A DNA stretch of 64,000 nucleotides from Sorangium aterium (GTDB lineage: Bacteria > Myxococcota_A > Polyangia > Polyangiales > Polyangiaceae). The stretch spans positions 496,001 to 560,000 of the forward strand of contig NZ_JAQNDK010000007.1 in NCBI RefSeq assembly GCF_028368935.1. Direction: 5' to 3'. Positions 28,373 through 36,594 of this stretch are shown here, piece by piece; the stretch's first letter is position 1, and each line of letters begins with the position of its first letter. A program made the position numbers and the translations under genes. Under the pieces are notes generated by a model. That model was not told where the DNA came from. It was given only the letters and a program-made list of their open reading frames with translations, and made no database searches.

Positions 28373-29275
28373 ATGGACGAGGCAGTGGACGTGGCGGCGC
28401 GCGTGGCGGTTCGGCTCGGGGCGATCCCGGGCGTGGTGGCGGTCGTGCTGGGCGGATCGCGCGCTCGCGGCGCGGGCCACCCGGACTCGGACGTCGATCT
28501 GGGCATCTATTACGAGCCCGAGAGCCCGCCCGACCTCGCGGCGCTGCGCGCGCTCGCGCGGGAGCTCTGCGCGGGCGGCGCCGAGGGCGACGTGGCGCCG
28601 CTCGCGCGGGAGCTCCACACGAGCGCCGCCGAGGACGTCGTCACGCCGCCCGGCGCGTGGGGGCCCTGGATCAACGGCGGCGCGTGGCTCGAGATCGGGG
28701 GGCACCGGGTCGACTGGCTCTACCGGGATCTCGCGCGCGTGCGGCGCGTGATCGCGGAGTGCCGGGCGGGGCAGGTGACGTGCGACTACCAGCCCGGGCA
28801 CCCGCACGGCTTCCTCAGCGCCAACTACGTGGCCGATATCCACGACTGCCGGCCGCTCTTCGATCCGGAGGGCGCGCTGGCTCCGCTGAAGGCGCTCGTG
28901 ACGCCCTATCCGCCGGCCCTGCGGAGGGCGCTCCTCGAGAGGTTCCTGTGGGAGGCCGGCTTCGCCATCGACACCGCGAGGAAGGCCGGGCGGCGCGGCG
29001 ACGTGTTCTACGTGAGCGGCTGCCTTTTCCGCGCAGCGGCCTGCCTGGTGCAGGCGCTGTTCGCGCTGAACGAGCGCTACCTCTCGAACGAGAAGGGAGC
29101 CCTGCCGAGGACGCGGTCGCTCTCGCGGTGCCCCCAGGGCTTCGCCGACAGGGTGGAGGCGACGCTCGCCGCGCCCGGGGAGGGCGCGGAGGCGCTGCTC
29201 GCGAGCCTCGGGCGCATGGAGGCGATCGCGCTCGAGGTGCGCGACCTGTGCCGCCGCGACGGGCCGAGCTGCTAG
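28373..29275 (+). CDS. Nucleotidyltransferase-domain protein
   Basis: Protein of 300 aa with an N-terminal minimal nucleotidyltransferase domain: LGGSRARGAGHPDSDVDLG carries the GGS and DxD metal-binding motif (about residues 23-41). A helical C-terminal domain follows. Related proteins transfer nucleotides to small molecules such as aminoglycosides, or to proteins, and some belong to toxin-antitoxin or maintenance systems. Nothing here proves a target. The start is well supported by AGGAGG 5 bp before the ATG. A cupin gene follows 75 bp later on the same strand, so the two may be co-transcribed. Confidence 0.82.
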   Translation: MDEAVDVAARVAVRLGAIPGVVAVVLGGSRARGAGHPDSDVDLGIYYEPESPPDLAALRALARELCAGGAEGDVAPLARELHTSAAEDVVTPPGAWGPWINGGAWLEIGGHRVDWLYRDLARVRRVIAECRAGQVTCDYQPGHPHGFLSANYVADIHDCRPLFDPEGALAPLKALVTPYPPALRRALLERFLWEAGFAIDTARKAGRRGDVFYVSGCLFRAAACLVQALFALNERYLSNEKGALPRTRSLSRCPQGFADRVEATLAAPGEGAEALLASLGRMEAIALEVRDLCRRDGPSC

Positions 29276-29350
29276 CATCGGCCGCGACGATCGCGGAGGG
29301 CGCCGCGGGGGCGGGCCCGGCGGCGGCGCGTCGAGCGAGGACGAGGAGCC

Positions 29351-29632
29351 ATGGAGTCGATCAAGCTGGAGCACGGTCCGTCGGAGGAGCAGCTGGCGAA
29401 GCTCGGGGCGCGCGGCTGGCCCATCTGGACGAAGGAGGTGTCGACCTTCCCGTGGCACTACGACGAGCGGGAGATCTGCTACCTGCTCGAGGGCGACGTC
29501 ATCGTGACGCCCGCGGAGGGCGGCGGCGCGCCGGTGCGGATCCAGGCGGGGGATCTGGTGACGTTCCCCGCGGGGCTGAGCTGCACCTGGGAGGTGCGCT
29601 CGCCGGTGCGGAAGCACTACCGGTTCGGCTGA
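29351..29632 (+). CDS. Small cupin-domain protein (DUF861/EutQ-like)
   Basis: Single-domain cupin of 93 aa. The pattern WTKEVSTFPWHYDEREICYLLEG, GDLVTFPAGLSCTWEV and a terminal HYRFG is that of the DUF861 group. Few metal ligands are seen (one His, HYDE), so it may bind a ligand without catalysis. The ATG has GAGGAG upstream. It ends just before the 42-bp repeat array. Confidence 0.8.
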   Translation: MESIKLEHGPSEEQLAKLGARGWPIWTKEVSTFPWHYDEREICYLLEGDVIVTPAEGGGAPVRIQAGDLVTFPAGLSCTWEVRSPVRKHYRFG

Positions 29633-29654
29633 GCGGGGGTCGCGGCGCCTCGGG

Positions 29655-30119
29655 GCAAAGCGACTGCCGGCCATCGCCGCGCGGCGGCGTTTGGGGGCGA
29701 GTCCGCCGCCGGTGATCGCTGCGCGGTGGCGCTTCGGGGCAAAGTCCGCTGCCGGTGATCGCCGCTCAGCGGCGCATTGAAGTAAGATGTCTTACGTGAG
29801 ATCGCCGCCCGGCGGCGTTCCGGGCAAGTTCACTGCCGGCGATCGCCGCTCGGCGGCGCATCGAAGTAAGTTATCTTGCATGCAGTCGCCGCTCGGCGGC
29901 GCATCGACGTAAGTCTTCTTACCTGAGATCGCCGGTCGCCAGCGGATCGATGTAAGGCATCTTGCATAGATTGCCGCCTGCCGACCGTTCCGCGCAAGTT
30001 GGCAGCCGTCCACCCGCCGGAAGGCGGCGAAAAATGAAAGACGCCTTACTTTGATGGGCGGAGAGCGGCGGGTTCGAGCAAGATGTCTTGTCTCGCGCGC
30101 CCCGGTGAGGGGATCCGTC
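29655..30119. repeat. Eleven-unit 42/43-bp tandem array
   Basis: Degenerate units begin at 29655, 29697, 29739, 29782, 29824, 29866, 29909, 29952, 29994, 30036 and 30078, with spacings of 42 or 43 bp. A typical unit begins GYAAG, continues in the middle units to an inverted CTTRC (for example GTAAGATGTCTTAC), then ATCGCCGCTCGGCGGCG, which is a GC hairpin, then CATCGA. The mix of 42 and 43 bp breaks any single reading frame, so it is noncoding. It fills the gap between the convergent cupin gene and the gene ending at 30146. Confidence 0.93.
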
Positions 30120-30145
30120 GCGCCGCAAGGTCAGGAGTGCCCGGC

Positions 30146-30970
30146 TCAGGCGCCGTCGAAGGACTCGTCATCGTCGCCGGCAGCGGCCGGCGCGGCGTCG
30201 TCGTCGGTAGGCGCGGGCTCGGCCCCGCCCTCGGCGCCGCCCTTGCGACCGCGCCGGTCGGCCCGGGCGGACTCGCGGCGGAGCCGGCCGAGGAGGCGCT
30301 CGGCGATCTCCCCGGTCGCCGCCTTCTCGAGGGCGAGGTTCGTCTCGACGGCCCGGACCATGCGGATCCAGGCGTTGCGAGCGTTCACTACCTCCCGCGG
30401 CGTGGCGCCGTCGGTGTTCGACGGGGCGTTCAGCGCGAGCTGCTCACGCTGCGCCTCCACCTTCTCGATCTCGAGCGCGGCCGCGACCCAGGCGTCCACC
30501 ACCTGCGCGAGCGGCCCCTCGGGCGTCTTCAGCTTCCTGAGCAGCTTCTCCGACGCGTCGTCGAGCCGCGACCGGAGCAGCTTGGCGTCACCCGCCTGGT
30601 CGCCGTAGCTGCGCGAGACGGCCTTGAGCCCCGCCGGCGCGAGCCGGTCGCGCAGATCGAGGACCGCCGCCGCGAACGCGGGATCGTCGGTCATCTCGGC
30701 GAGCGCGCCGAGGTAATTGTACGCCCCGCGGAGCTTGCGATCGTGCGTGGCGTCGAGCGCGATGGCCTTCTCCATGAGCGCCTTCGCCTGCTGCTGAAGG
30801 CTGGAGCCGAGCCGCTGCGTGGTGAGGATCCGGCCGTGCGCCTCCTCGACCGCGGGCAGGAGCGGCGCGAGCAGCGGCAGCGACGTGAAGACCCTCCGAT
30901 CCTGCTCCGGGTCGAGCCAGGGGCCCGAGATGTTGACCATCGCTTGCGGGGTGAGATTGCGATAACCCAT
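30146..30970 (-). CDS. Hypothetical helical protein, 274 aa
   Basis: No family recognised. Almost entirely alpha-helical by composition. The N-terminal half begins MGYRNLTPQAMVNISGPWL, the middle holds long heptad-like stretches (LDDASEKLLRKLKTPEG, then EKVEAQREQLALNAP) and the C-terminal 35 residues are low-complexity (Arg/Lys, then Ala/Asp/Glu). There is no signal peptide, so it is cytoplasmic. The ATG at 30970 has a textbook AAGGAGGG ribosome site, so it is probably well translated. A structural or DNA-associated role is possible but unproven. Confidence 0.75.
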   Translation of the reverse strand: MGYRNLTPQAMVNISGPWLDPEQDRRVFTSLPLLAPLLPAVEEAHGRILTTQRLGSSLQQQAKALMEKAIALDATHDRKLRGAYNYLGALAEMTDDPAFAAAVLDLRDRLAPAGLKAVSRSYGDQAGDAKLLRSRLDDASEKLLRKLKTPEGPLAQVVDAWVAAALEIEKVEAQREQLALNAPSNTDGATPREVVNARNAWIRMVRAVETNLALEKAATGEIAERLLGRLRRESARADRRGRKGGAEGGAEPAPTDDDAAPAAAGDDDESFDGA

Positions 30971-31482
30971 GAAATCCCTCCTTGGTCAGGGGCGTCCCGA
31001 ATCTCGGTCCGGGTTGGCTGGATGCAACGTCCCGCGCGCTCAGGCAGCCGTCGCGATCTTGCTCCGTGGCCGGAGGACCGCTGGTTGCGCTCGGCCCGCT
31101 TTCTAGTTGCGCTCGCCCCGCCTTGGGGAGCCCGGATGGGCGGCAACGGCATGTGCTCATCTCCTGAGAGAGGCCCTCTCCTTCCAGGAGAGGCCCTGTT
31201 CCTCACCAGAGGCGCGCTCCGTCTCACCAGAGGCGCGCTCCGTGCCGGTGCACTTCGACCGCCCAGGAGGGCGATTTGGTGAGAATTTGGCGGCGCAATT
31301 TGCAATGCGTTCGTGGGGGCAAATTCGGTCTGTGGGGGATTCAAAGCGCAGGCAGACCTATGTTAGTGCACGTCTGCCCGAGGGATGGACGCCGCTCCGG
31401 CCGAGGCTGAGCTGAAAAGGCGGTACCGCGCCGGATTGGGCCGGCGCGGCATCCGGTCTCCTTCGTAGGGCCGAGGTGCGCT
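30971..31482. other. Divergent intergenic region with short repeats
   Basis: 512 bp between divergent genes, so it should carry two promoters. A 21-bp unit (CTCACCAGAGGCGCGCTCCGT) is tandemly duplicated at 31203-31244. Just before it GAGAGGCCCT occurs twice (about 31168 and 31190). A loose 7-bp stem-loop (GGCAGAC with GTCTGCC) spans about 31350-31379. I cannot assign clear promoter boxes. Confidence 0.5.
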
Positions 31483-32439
31483 TTGCTGCGTTCTGCGCTG
31501 GTCATCTGTTGGTCGCACGTGGCGGCCGTCGCGATGTTCCTCCTCGCGATCGAGCCAGCGTTCGCCGCGCAGCCGCCGCCGCGGTCGCCGCGCGTGACAG
31601 CCTTGATCAAGGAGGCTGAGGCCGCCCTGGAGCGGCTCGACGTCGCGCGCGCACGCGACCTGTGGGCGCAGATCTACGATATCGAGCGTTCTACGGTGGG
31701 GATCTGCCAGCTCGGGCAGCTCGACCGCCGACTCGGGCGCTGGGTGGACGCCGTGGTGGAGCTCACGCGCTGTGTGCAGGAGATGCGCCCGCCGGCCACG
31801 CCCAGGGAGCGGCGGCTCCACGAGACGCGGCATGCGGACCTGGCGGCGGCGCGGCTCGAGGTGGCGAGACTCCACGTGTTCGCGCCCGCCGGGGCGGCGC
31901 CCGTGCTCGTGGACGGGCGCCTCGTGGACGAGAGCGGTCAGATCTACGTGGCGCCCGGGCAGCATGAGATCACGACGATGTTGCCGGATGGCCGCAAGGC
32001 ACGCTCCATGGTGCACGTCACCGCGAGAGAATCGCGCGTTGTCCTTTTGAGCGCCGAACCGGCGAGCGTGCGCTCGGTCGCTCCGTTGAAGGCGACGCCG
32101 GCGGGCGCGCCGGTACGGCCAGCGAGCCCCCCGGCCCCGTGGCTGCTTTATACGGGGTCCGCGGCGTCGGGCGTATTCCTCGTGTCGGGGATCGTGCTGC
32201 ACATCTTGGCATCGACCGAGGACAGCGCCTTGAGGGAGGAGATGTGCAAGCCCGGCTCGGCGGAGGATCCGAAGTTGGTCGAGGACTTGCACGCCGTGGA
32301 GGTGCAGCAGCACATCAGCACGGCAGCCCTCGTTGCAGGTACCGCCCTGGGGGCCGCGACGGTCGCAATTGCGGTGCTGCCGCGCGGCGCCCAGATCCGC
32401 GCGAGCGCGGCTGGAGCAGAGGTGCGGTTCTCGTGGTAG
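31483..32439 (+). CDS. Exported TPR/PEGA-like membrane protein
   Basis: Exported protein of 318 aa related in layout to the gene at 6704. A signal peptide runs to about residue 29 (ending EPAFA). TPR-like helices follow (EAEAALERLDVARARDLWAQ, then GICQLGQLDRRLGRWVDA). A PEGA-like region holds VLVDGRLVDESGQIYVAPGQ. Two hydrophobic segments lie near residues 222-242 and 280-300. The start is a TTG at 31483 with CCGAGG upstream; no ATG or GTG fits. The stop overlaps the start of the pseudokinase by 7 nt, so both are in one operon. Confidence 0.72.
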   Translation: MLRSALVICWSHVAAVAMFLLAIEPAFAAQPPPRSPRVTALIKEAEAALERLDVARARDLWAQIYDIERSTVGICQLGQLDRRLGRWVDAVVELTRCVQEMRPPATPRERRLHETRHADLAAARLEVARLHVFAPAGAAPVLVDGRLVDESGQIYVAPGQHEITTMLPDGRKARSMVHVTARESRVVLLSAEPASVRSVAPLKATPAGAPVRPASPPAPWLLYTGSAASGVFLVSGIVLHILASTEDSALREEMCKPGSAEDPKLVEDLHAVEVQQHISTAALVAGTALGAATVAIAVLPRGAQIRASAAGAEVRFSW

Positions 32440-33857
32440 AGCCTGGTACCGTCTGGGAAGGTCACCGGATCCTCAACGAGGTTCACGACGGCATGGTCCG
32501 CACGTTCCTCGCCCAGCAGGTCGGCGATGAGGCCGCGATCGTCTGGTTGCACCTGCGCGAGGGGCAACCGATGGACCGGACGGCCTTCGCATCCGAGCTC
32601 CAGCGTCTGCAGGACATCGCGCGAGCGGTTCCTCAGGTAGAACCCGTTCTCTACGGTGACGCAGGAGGCCTCTCTGCCTGGGTCGCCTACCGGCGGAGCG
32701 ACAAGATTGGCCTCATGGACGCGATCCGCGGGGTGGATCTCGGGGTTACCGCGCTGCACACGGTAATCGAGGTCGCCCACGCCATCCAGCGGTGCCACAC
32801 GCTGGGCGGGTGCCATGGGGCGCTCGGGTCCGACCGCGTGTTCATCACATCGAAGCGGGACTACAGCATCAGCCAGTTCGGTCTGGTCGGGCTATTCCGT
32901 ATCGAGCCGCACGAGGCCGCGCGGGAGCCGCTGGTGGCGTCTCCTGAGCTGCTGCGCGGCGACCGAGTGAGGCCACAGACGGACGTCTATGGCCTCGGGA
33001 CGCTGCTGTACGAGCTCGTTTGCCGTCGGTCGCTCGACGTCGGCCAGCCAGGTATGTTGGGGGTGCGGCGCGGTAGGCCCGCGATCCCCGTCGACACACC
33101 GCCCGCTGTGGCTGCCGCCATCGAGATGGCCTTGGAAGAGGATCCGCGCCGCAGGTACAGAAACGTGGGCCACTTCATCGCGGTGCTCGAGGGCCTTGTG
33201 GACGCCTGGCCCACGCTGGACCGGGCACCGAGCCGGCGCGATAACCACGCGCCCGTCGCCGGCGCGGCGCCGTCGACCTTGCGCAGCTCCCATCTCCAGA
33301 GTCGTCGCTTGTCAGCGCCGGTGACGGAAGCTCCGGACACCCGGACGTCCGAGGTGGCGCCGGTGGCAGCGCCTTCGAGCGACGATGAGCATCAGCTGCC
33401 GCAGATCCCCCCTCTTGACGGACCATCGCCGACCGCTCCCGCTTCGAAAGAGCCGGTGACGCCACCGCCGCCCTCCCTCCGCCGAGAACCTGGAGGAGAG
33501 CCAATGATGGTCCGGAGCGACCCTGTCGCGGCGCCGCCCCACAAGCTGGTGAGGCGCCTTGCTATTCCGCTCGCCGCGACGGCTGCGCTGTGCGCCGGCG
33601 CTCTCTGCCTGACGCCCCCGGCGGGGATCGCGTCCCGCGCGGAGAAGCTTGGGACGATGCTGGTGGAGCGAGCATCGCCGCGGTCTGGGCAGCGGCGTTT
33701 GCCGTCGCCGGAAGGGGCGGCGAGGGCCGACTCGAAGGAAGCGGACAGCCGCCCGCGTGCTGCGTACACGCAACGAACGGGCGTGACGGCGAAGGCCGAG
33801 CTGCGCCGGCCGTACTGCGAGGCCGGCGATTTTAGCTGTGGTCCTGCGATGTACTAG
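32433..33857 (+). CDS. Membrane-anchored pseudokinase
   Basis: Protein of 474 aa with a Ser/Thr kinase fold but no catalytic residues. The beta-3 Lys position is Trp38 (AAIVWLHL), the HRD motif is HGA (residues 128-130, in CHGALGSDRVF) and the DFG motif is QFG (148-150). The APE-like ASPELL and the following TDVYGLGTLLYELV are kept, so the C-lobe fold is maintained. A Pro-rich linker leads to one transmembrane segment (about residues 371-388, AIPLAATAALCAGALCL) and a basic tail. The start is GTG, overlapping the upstream stop. It may act as a ligand-sensing scaffold, a role seen in other bacterial pseudokinases. That role is inference. Confidence 0.85.
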   Translation: MVEPGTVWEGHRILNEVHDGMVRTFLAQQVGDEAAIVWLHLREGQPMDRTAFASELQRLQDIARAVPQVEPVLYGDAGGLSAWVAYRRSDKIGLMDAIRGVDLGVTALHTVIEVAHAIQRCHTLGGCHGALGSDRVFITSKRDYSISQFGLVGLFRIEPHEAAREPLVASPELLRGDRVRPQTDVYGLGTLLYELVCRRSLDVGQPGMLGVRRGRPAIPVDTPPAVAAAIEMALEEDPRRRYRNVGHFIAVLEGLVDAWPTLDRAPSRRDNHAPVAGAAPSTLRSSHLQSRRLSAPVTEAPDTRTSEVAPVAAPSSDDEHQLPQIPPLDGPSPTAPASKEPVTPPPPSLRREPGGEPMMVRSDPVAAPPHKLVRRLAIPLAATAALCAGALCLTPPAGIASRAEKLGTMLVERASPRSGQRRLPSPEGAARADSKEADSRPRAAYTQRTGVTAKAELRRPYCEAGDFSCGPAMY

Positions 33858-33871
33858 GAGGGCTTCTGTCG

Positions 33872-34297
33872 ATGCGATGCGTTCTTCTGCTCATGGGCGC
33901 GAGCGCTGGGCTAGGTTGTGTCTCCGATCGCGGCTGTCCTGCCCCAGGCCCCCACGAGGGAGACCCTGCGGTATGGCTCTGGGATGGCACGCAGAACGAG
34001 GCGCCGGGCTGCGCGGAAGACAGGGATGTTCTCTGGGACGGGTGGTTGAAAGGCTCCTCTACCGCCCCGGAGTCGCCGACGTTCGCACGCGCCTGCGCCG
34101 GCGTCGTTCGAGACGACATCCCGGACGGGTATACACTCTGCGTGATCCCAACCGAGGTGCCGGAGATTTGCTGGGAGGGGTACGAGGACCGTTCCATTTA
34201 CGTGGAAGAAGATGGCGAAGAGCACGTGATGTGCTGCACCCCCGCGGGCAACCCGCCGATGGTGATCCCGCAGAGCTACGGCGCATGCACGACATGA
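33872..34297 (+). CDS. Small Cys-rich lipoprotein, 141 aa
   Basis: Probable lipoprotein: the signal peptide ends ASAGLGC (Cys near residue 16). The mature protein is acidic and rich in Cys and Trp (for example RGCPAPGPHEG, LWDGTQNEAPGC, EICWEGYED, VMCCTPAGNPP). I do not recognise the family. The start has AGGAGGG 12 bp upstream and lies 14 bp after the pseudokinase stop. The stop overlaps the next start as ATGA. It therefore belongs to the TPR-pseudokinase operon and is a candidate extracytoplasmic partner. Confidence 0.72.
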   Translation: MRCVLLLMGASAGLGCVSDRGCPAPGPHEGDPAVWLWDGTQNEAPGCAEDRDVLWDGWLKGSSTAPESPTFARACAGVVRDDIPDGYTLCVIPTEVPEICWEGYEDRSIYVEEDGEEHVMCCTPAGNPPMVIPQSYGACTT

Positions 34298-34785
34298 GCG
34301 ATCCGATGACAAATGCCCTCGCAGTTGCATTCTCATCCCTGCTCTTGGCTGCCGTGTGCGTCTCGTCCGGCGGATGCATCGCCCATCCCGAGATCTCGGG
34401 CAAGGCGGTCGTCACGCGGGATGGCGAAGAACTGGTGATCGACACCGGTGGCAACGGAACGAGGCTCGTGGATGCAAGCGGCGAGGTCGCAGGGGGGTGC
34501 ATCGTACCCAATCAGGGGAAACTCGGGGTAGCGGTGCAGAAGGAGGGCGCTGCCTTCTCGTTCTTTGATATGATGGACGAGTCCGACTCGCCTTATGCGT
34601 CCGTGACGATCGACGGAGAGCGTTACCAGGGCGCGTGCGAGATCATCGTCGAGGATCTGCAAGGTGACCCGTACGAGGCCGACGTGTCGGCGGGGCCGTG
34701 TGACCTCGTCCGGCTCTTCGACGGTGCAACGGTGCGCCTCGAGACGGCGGTATTTCACGTCTCGGACTGCAGCGGAGCCGATTAG
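34294..34785 (+). CDS. Small lipoprotein, 163 aa
   Basis: Probable lipoprotein with lipobox VSSGGC near residue 27. The mature part has beta-strand texture (KAVVTRDGEELVIDTGGNG, then VDASGEVAGGC) and four further cysteines. No family is recognised. I chose the ATG at 34294, which overlaps the previous stop (ATGA); an ATG at 34285 would add three residues. It is the last gene of the four-gene pseudokinase operon and converges on the gene ending at 34806, with a gap of only 20 bp. Confidence 0.7.
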   Translation: MSDPMTNALAVAFSSLLLAAVCVSSGGCIAHPEISGKAVVTRDGEELVIDTGGNGTRLVDASGEVAGGCIVPNQGKLGVAVQKEGAAFSFFDMMDESDSPYASVTIDGERYQGACEIIVEDLQGDPYEADVSAGPCDLVRLFDGATVRLETAVFHVSDCSGAD

Positions 34786-34805
34786 CCGGGCGGCCTCTCC
34801 TGGGG

Positions 34806-35960
34806 CTATCGCGCCCTCTCCGGCGGACCGTCGTCGGCCTGCGCCTTGGCTCGAGCAGCGCGGACCGCTGCGAGCCAGTGCGCCTGGTCGGGGTCGCTGT
34901 TCCACGGCGGGGCCTCCCGGTAGAGCGTGTCCCAGTACTCGCGCGCTGCCGCCTCGGCCGTCTCGATCTCGCTCTCGCCGTCGGGTGCGTCCTCGACGCG
35001 GTCCGCGAAGGCACGCCAGGGTTCAGAGGCGTGGTGGCTCAGATTCGGCCACGGCCGGCCGGGCGCCCCGTCGAAAACCTCACCGCTGCTCTGGAGATAG
35101 CTCTCGTAGGCGCTCTGAGCGATGGCATCGCGCCGGCGGCGGTTGACATGCCTCGTGCAACAATCACGAACCGCTTGGGCCCATTCGCGGTCCTCCTCCG
35201 GCACGTCGTCTCGCCATGCGCTCGCATAAAGATCGCGCATCTCCTGCTGGCGTGTCAGCCACCCATGTCGATCGTCGGGGACCGGCGGTGCTCGGAGGGC
35301 CTGGTCGCGCGCGGCGCGGAGGGCTCGCTCGCGCGCGGCGCTCGGTCCGGGGTACTCCGGCAGCCCGGCGCCCCAGTACCACGGCGGTTCCAGCATCGGA
35401 GGGATGGCCCTCTTCATCGAACTCGGGGTTCCGCGGAGAGCGAGCCGAAAACCCCGCTGGAAAGCGCGGAGCATCCCGGGCCGGTGCTGCTCGGCCGTGT
35501 CGTCGGAAGCAAGGGTCCGCCAGAGGTAGGTACGGTGGAGGCGCGAGGCTGCCGCGGCCGCGGCCTGTTCACTGTCGCTGGCGTGCGCTTCCTCGAACGC
35601 GTCAACGAAGGCGATGAACGCGCTCTCGAGGGCGGCGAGCAGCATTGGCCACGGCGGGGTGAACGCCCGGGGAATGTGCCCCTGGCTGCCCCGGAGAGCG
35701 CTTTCGCTGGCTCCAGGCTCTATGCCGTTCGGTCCCTGATCGTCGACCCACTTCCTGAAGCTCTCGCGGTGGGCCGCCGCCCATGCGCGGTCCCTCTCCG
35801 GCAAATCGTCGTACCACACTTCGGCGCACAGCTTGCCCAGATCCTCCGAGCGCGACCTCCATTGTTCGGGATCCTTGGTCGAGAACAGCGCGTGTCCGAG
35901 CGCCGCTTCGCGCACGACGCGAGGTACGAAGGGCTTCGTCTCCCCCAGCGAAGGGTTCAT
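34806..35960 (-). CDS. Internally duplicated soluble protein, paralog 1 (384 aa)
   Basis: Member of an unrecognised family with three copies in this window (also 36569-37690 and 39657-40793). It has no signal peptide. Two halves of about 130 residues are homologous to each other. The N half starts LCAEVWYDDLPERDRAWA and continues with TPPWPMLLAALESAF. The C half starts LYASAWRDDVPEEDREWA and continues with GRPWPNLSHH, ending DPDQAHWLAAVRAARAKA. The repeated core is A-x-W-x-D-D-(L/V)-P-E-x-D-R-x-W-A. Start ATG 35960, 61 bp after the stop of the gene at 36022. It is the last gene of the leftward operon and, unlike its paralogs, has no lipoprotein gene directly before it. Confidence 0.72.
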   Translation of the reverse strand: MNPSLGETKPFVPRVVREAALGHALFSTKDPEQWRSRSEDLGKLCAEVWYDDLPERDRAWAAAHRESFRKWVDDQGPNGIEPGASESALRGSQGHIPRAFTPPWPMLLAALESAFIAFVDAFEEAHASDSEQAAAAAASRLHRTYLWRTLASDDTAEQHRPGMLRAFQRGFRLALRGTPSSMKRAIPPMLEPPWYWGAGLPEYPGPSAARERALRAARDQALRAPPVPDDRHGWLTRQQEMRDLYASAWRDDVPEEDREWAQAVRDCCTRHVNRRRRDAIAQSAYESYLQSSGEVFDGAPGRPWPNLSHHASEPWRAFADRVEDAPDGESEIETAEAAAREYWDTLYREAPPWNSDPDQAHWLAAVRAARAKAQADDGPPERAR

Positions 35961-36021
35961 GAGCAATCTCCGGGTTGACCGCACGTGGGGTCGGTGGGCT
36001 CTACGCCCGTCAAGGTCATAC

Positions 36022-36594
36022 CTACCAGAAGATTCGGCCCGCCGCTGCGGGCTCGACGCTGACACCCGACCACGCGAGCGTCGTGATGAAGCGGACACCG
36101 CACGTCGCCACGATCGCCACATGCTGCGTCGATAGATAGGCCGCGCCGGCCTCCATGGCCGGGAAGAACCCAAGATAACGCAGGCACAACCCCCATGCGT
36201 TGCATACAGGGATGCGCCCGAAGTCGAGCCGCGCCGCGAGCTCGAACGACAGGGGTGCACGGAACGGCATGCCCCGGACGGCCGCCGTGGGGCCGGTCAG
36301 CACGCCGAGCCAGCGCGCGTCGCCGCCCAGACCGAAGAGGCCCACGTCGGCGCCGATGCCGATGTCCACGGCGTTGCGGACGGGCCATCGGCGCAAGCCG
36401 GTGACCGACGGCATGATGCCGCCCGTCGCGCGCGTGGCACGCGACCCCAGCACGACATAGGTCGCCTTGACGTCGATCTCCCAGCGCGGCGGCGCGCCCT
36501 CTTCTGCCCGCGCGACCGCGGGCAGGAGCGACAGCGCGACGAGCCCGGCGCGCGACCCCGTCCGAGCGCTACCTGCCCATCGCCCGTGGACCAT
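36022..36594 (-). CDS. Exported protein, possible outer membrane barrel, 190 aa
   Basis: Exported protein with a signal peptide of about 30 residues (core AGLVALSLLPAVARA). The mature part alternates hydrophobic and glycine-rich strands (VDIGIGADVGLFGLGGDARW, then LSFELAARLDFGRI), which suggests a small beta-barrel or beta-sandwich. Function unknown. The start at 36594 overlaps the end of the upstream paralog (36569) by 26 bp, so it is co-translated within the leftward operon of the duplicated family. Confidence 0.6.
   Translation of the reverse strand: MVHGRWAGSARTGSRAGLVALSLLPAVARAEEGAPPRWEIDVKATYVVLGSRATRATGGIMPSVTGLRRWPVRNAVDIGIGADVGLFGLGGDARWLGVLTGPTAAVRGMPFRAPLSFELAARLDFGRIPVCNAWGLCLRYLGFFPAMEAGAAYLSTQHVAIVATCGVRFITTLAWSGVSVEPAAAGRIFW

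Noticed and set aside
29655-30119. The 42-bp array as a CRISPR array or a repeat protein gene
   Set aside because: Units abut without variable spacers, and alternating 42/43-bp spacing breaks every frame.
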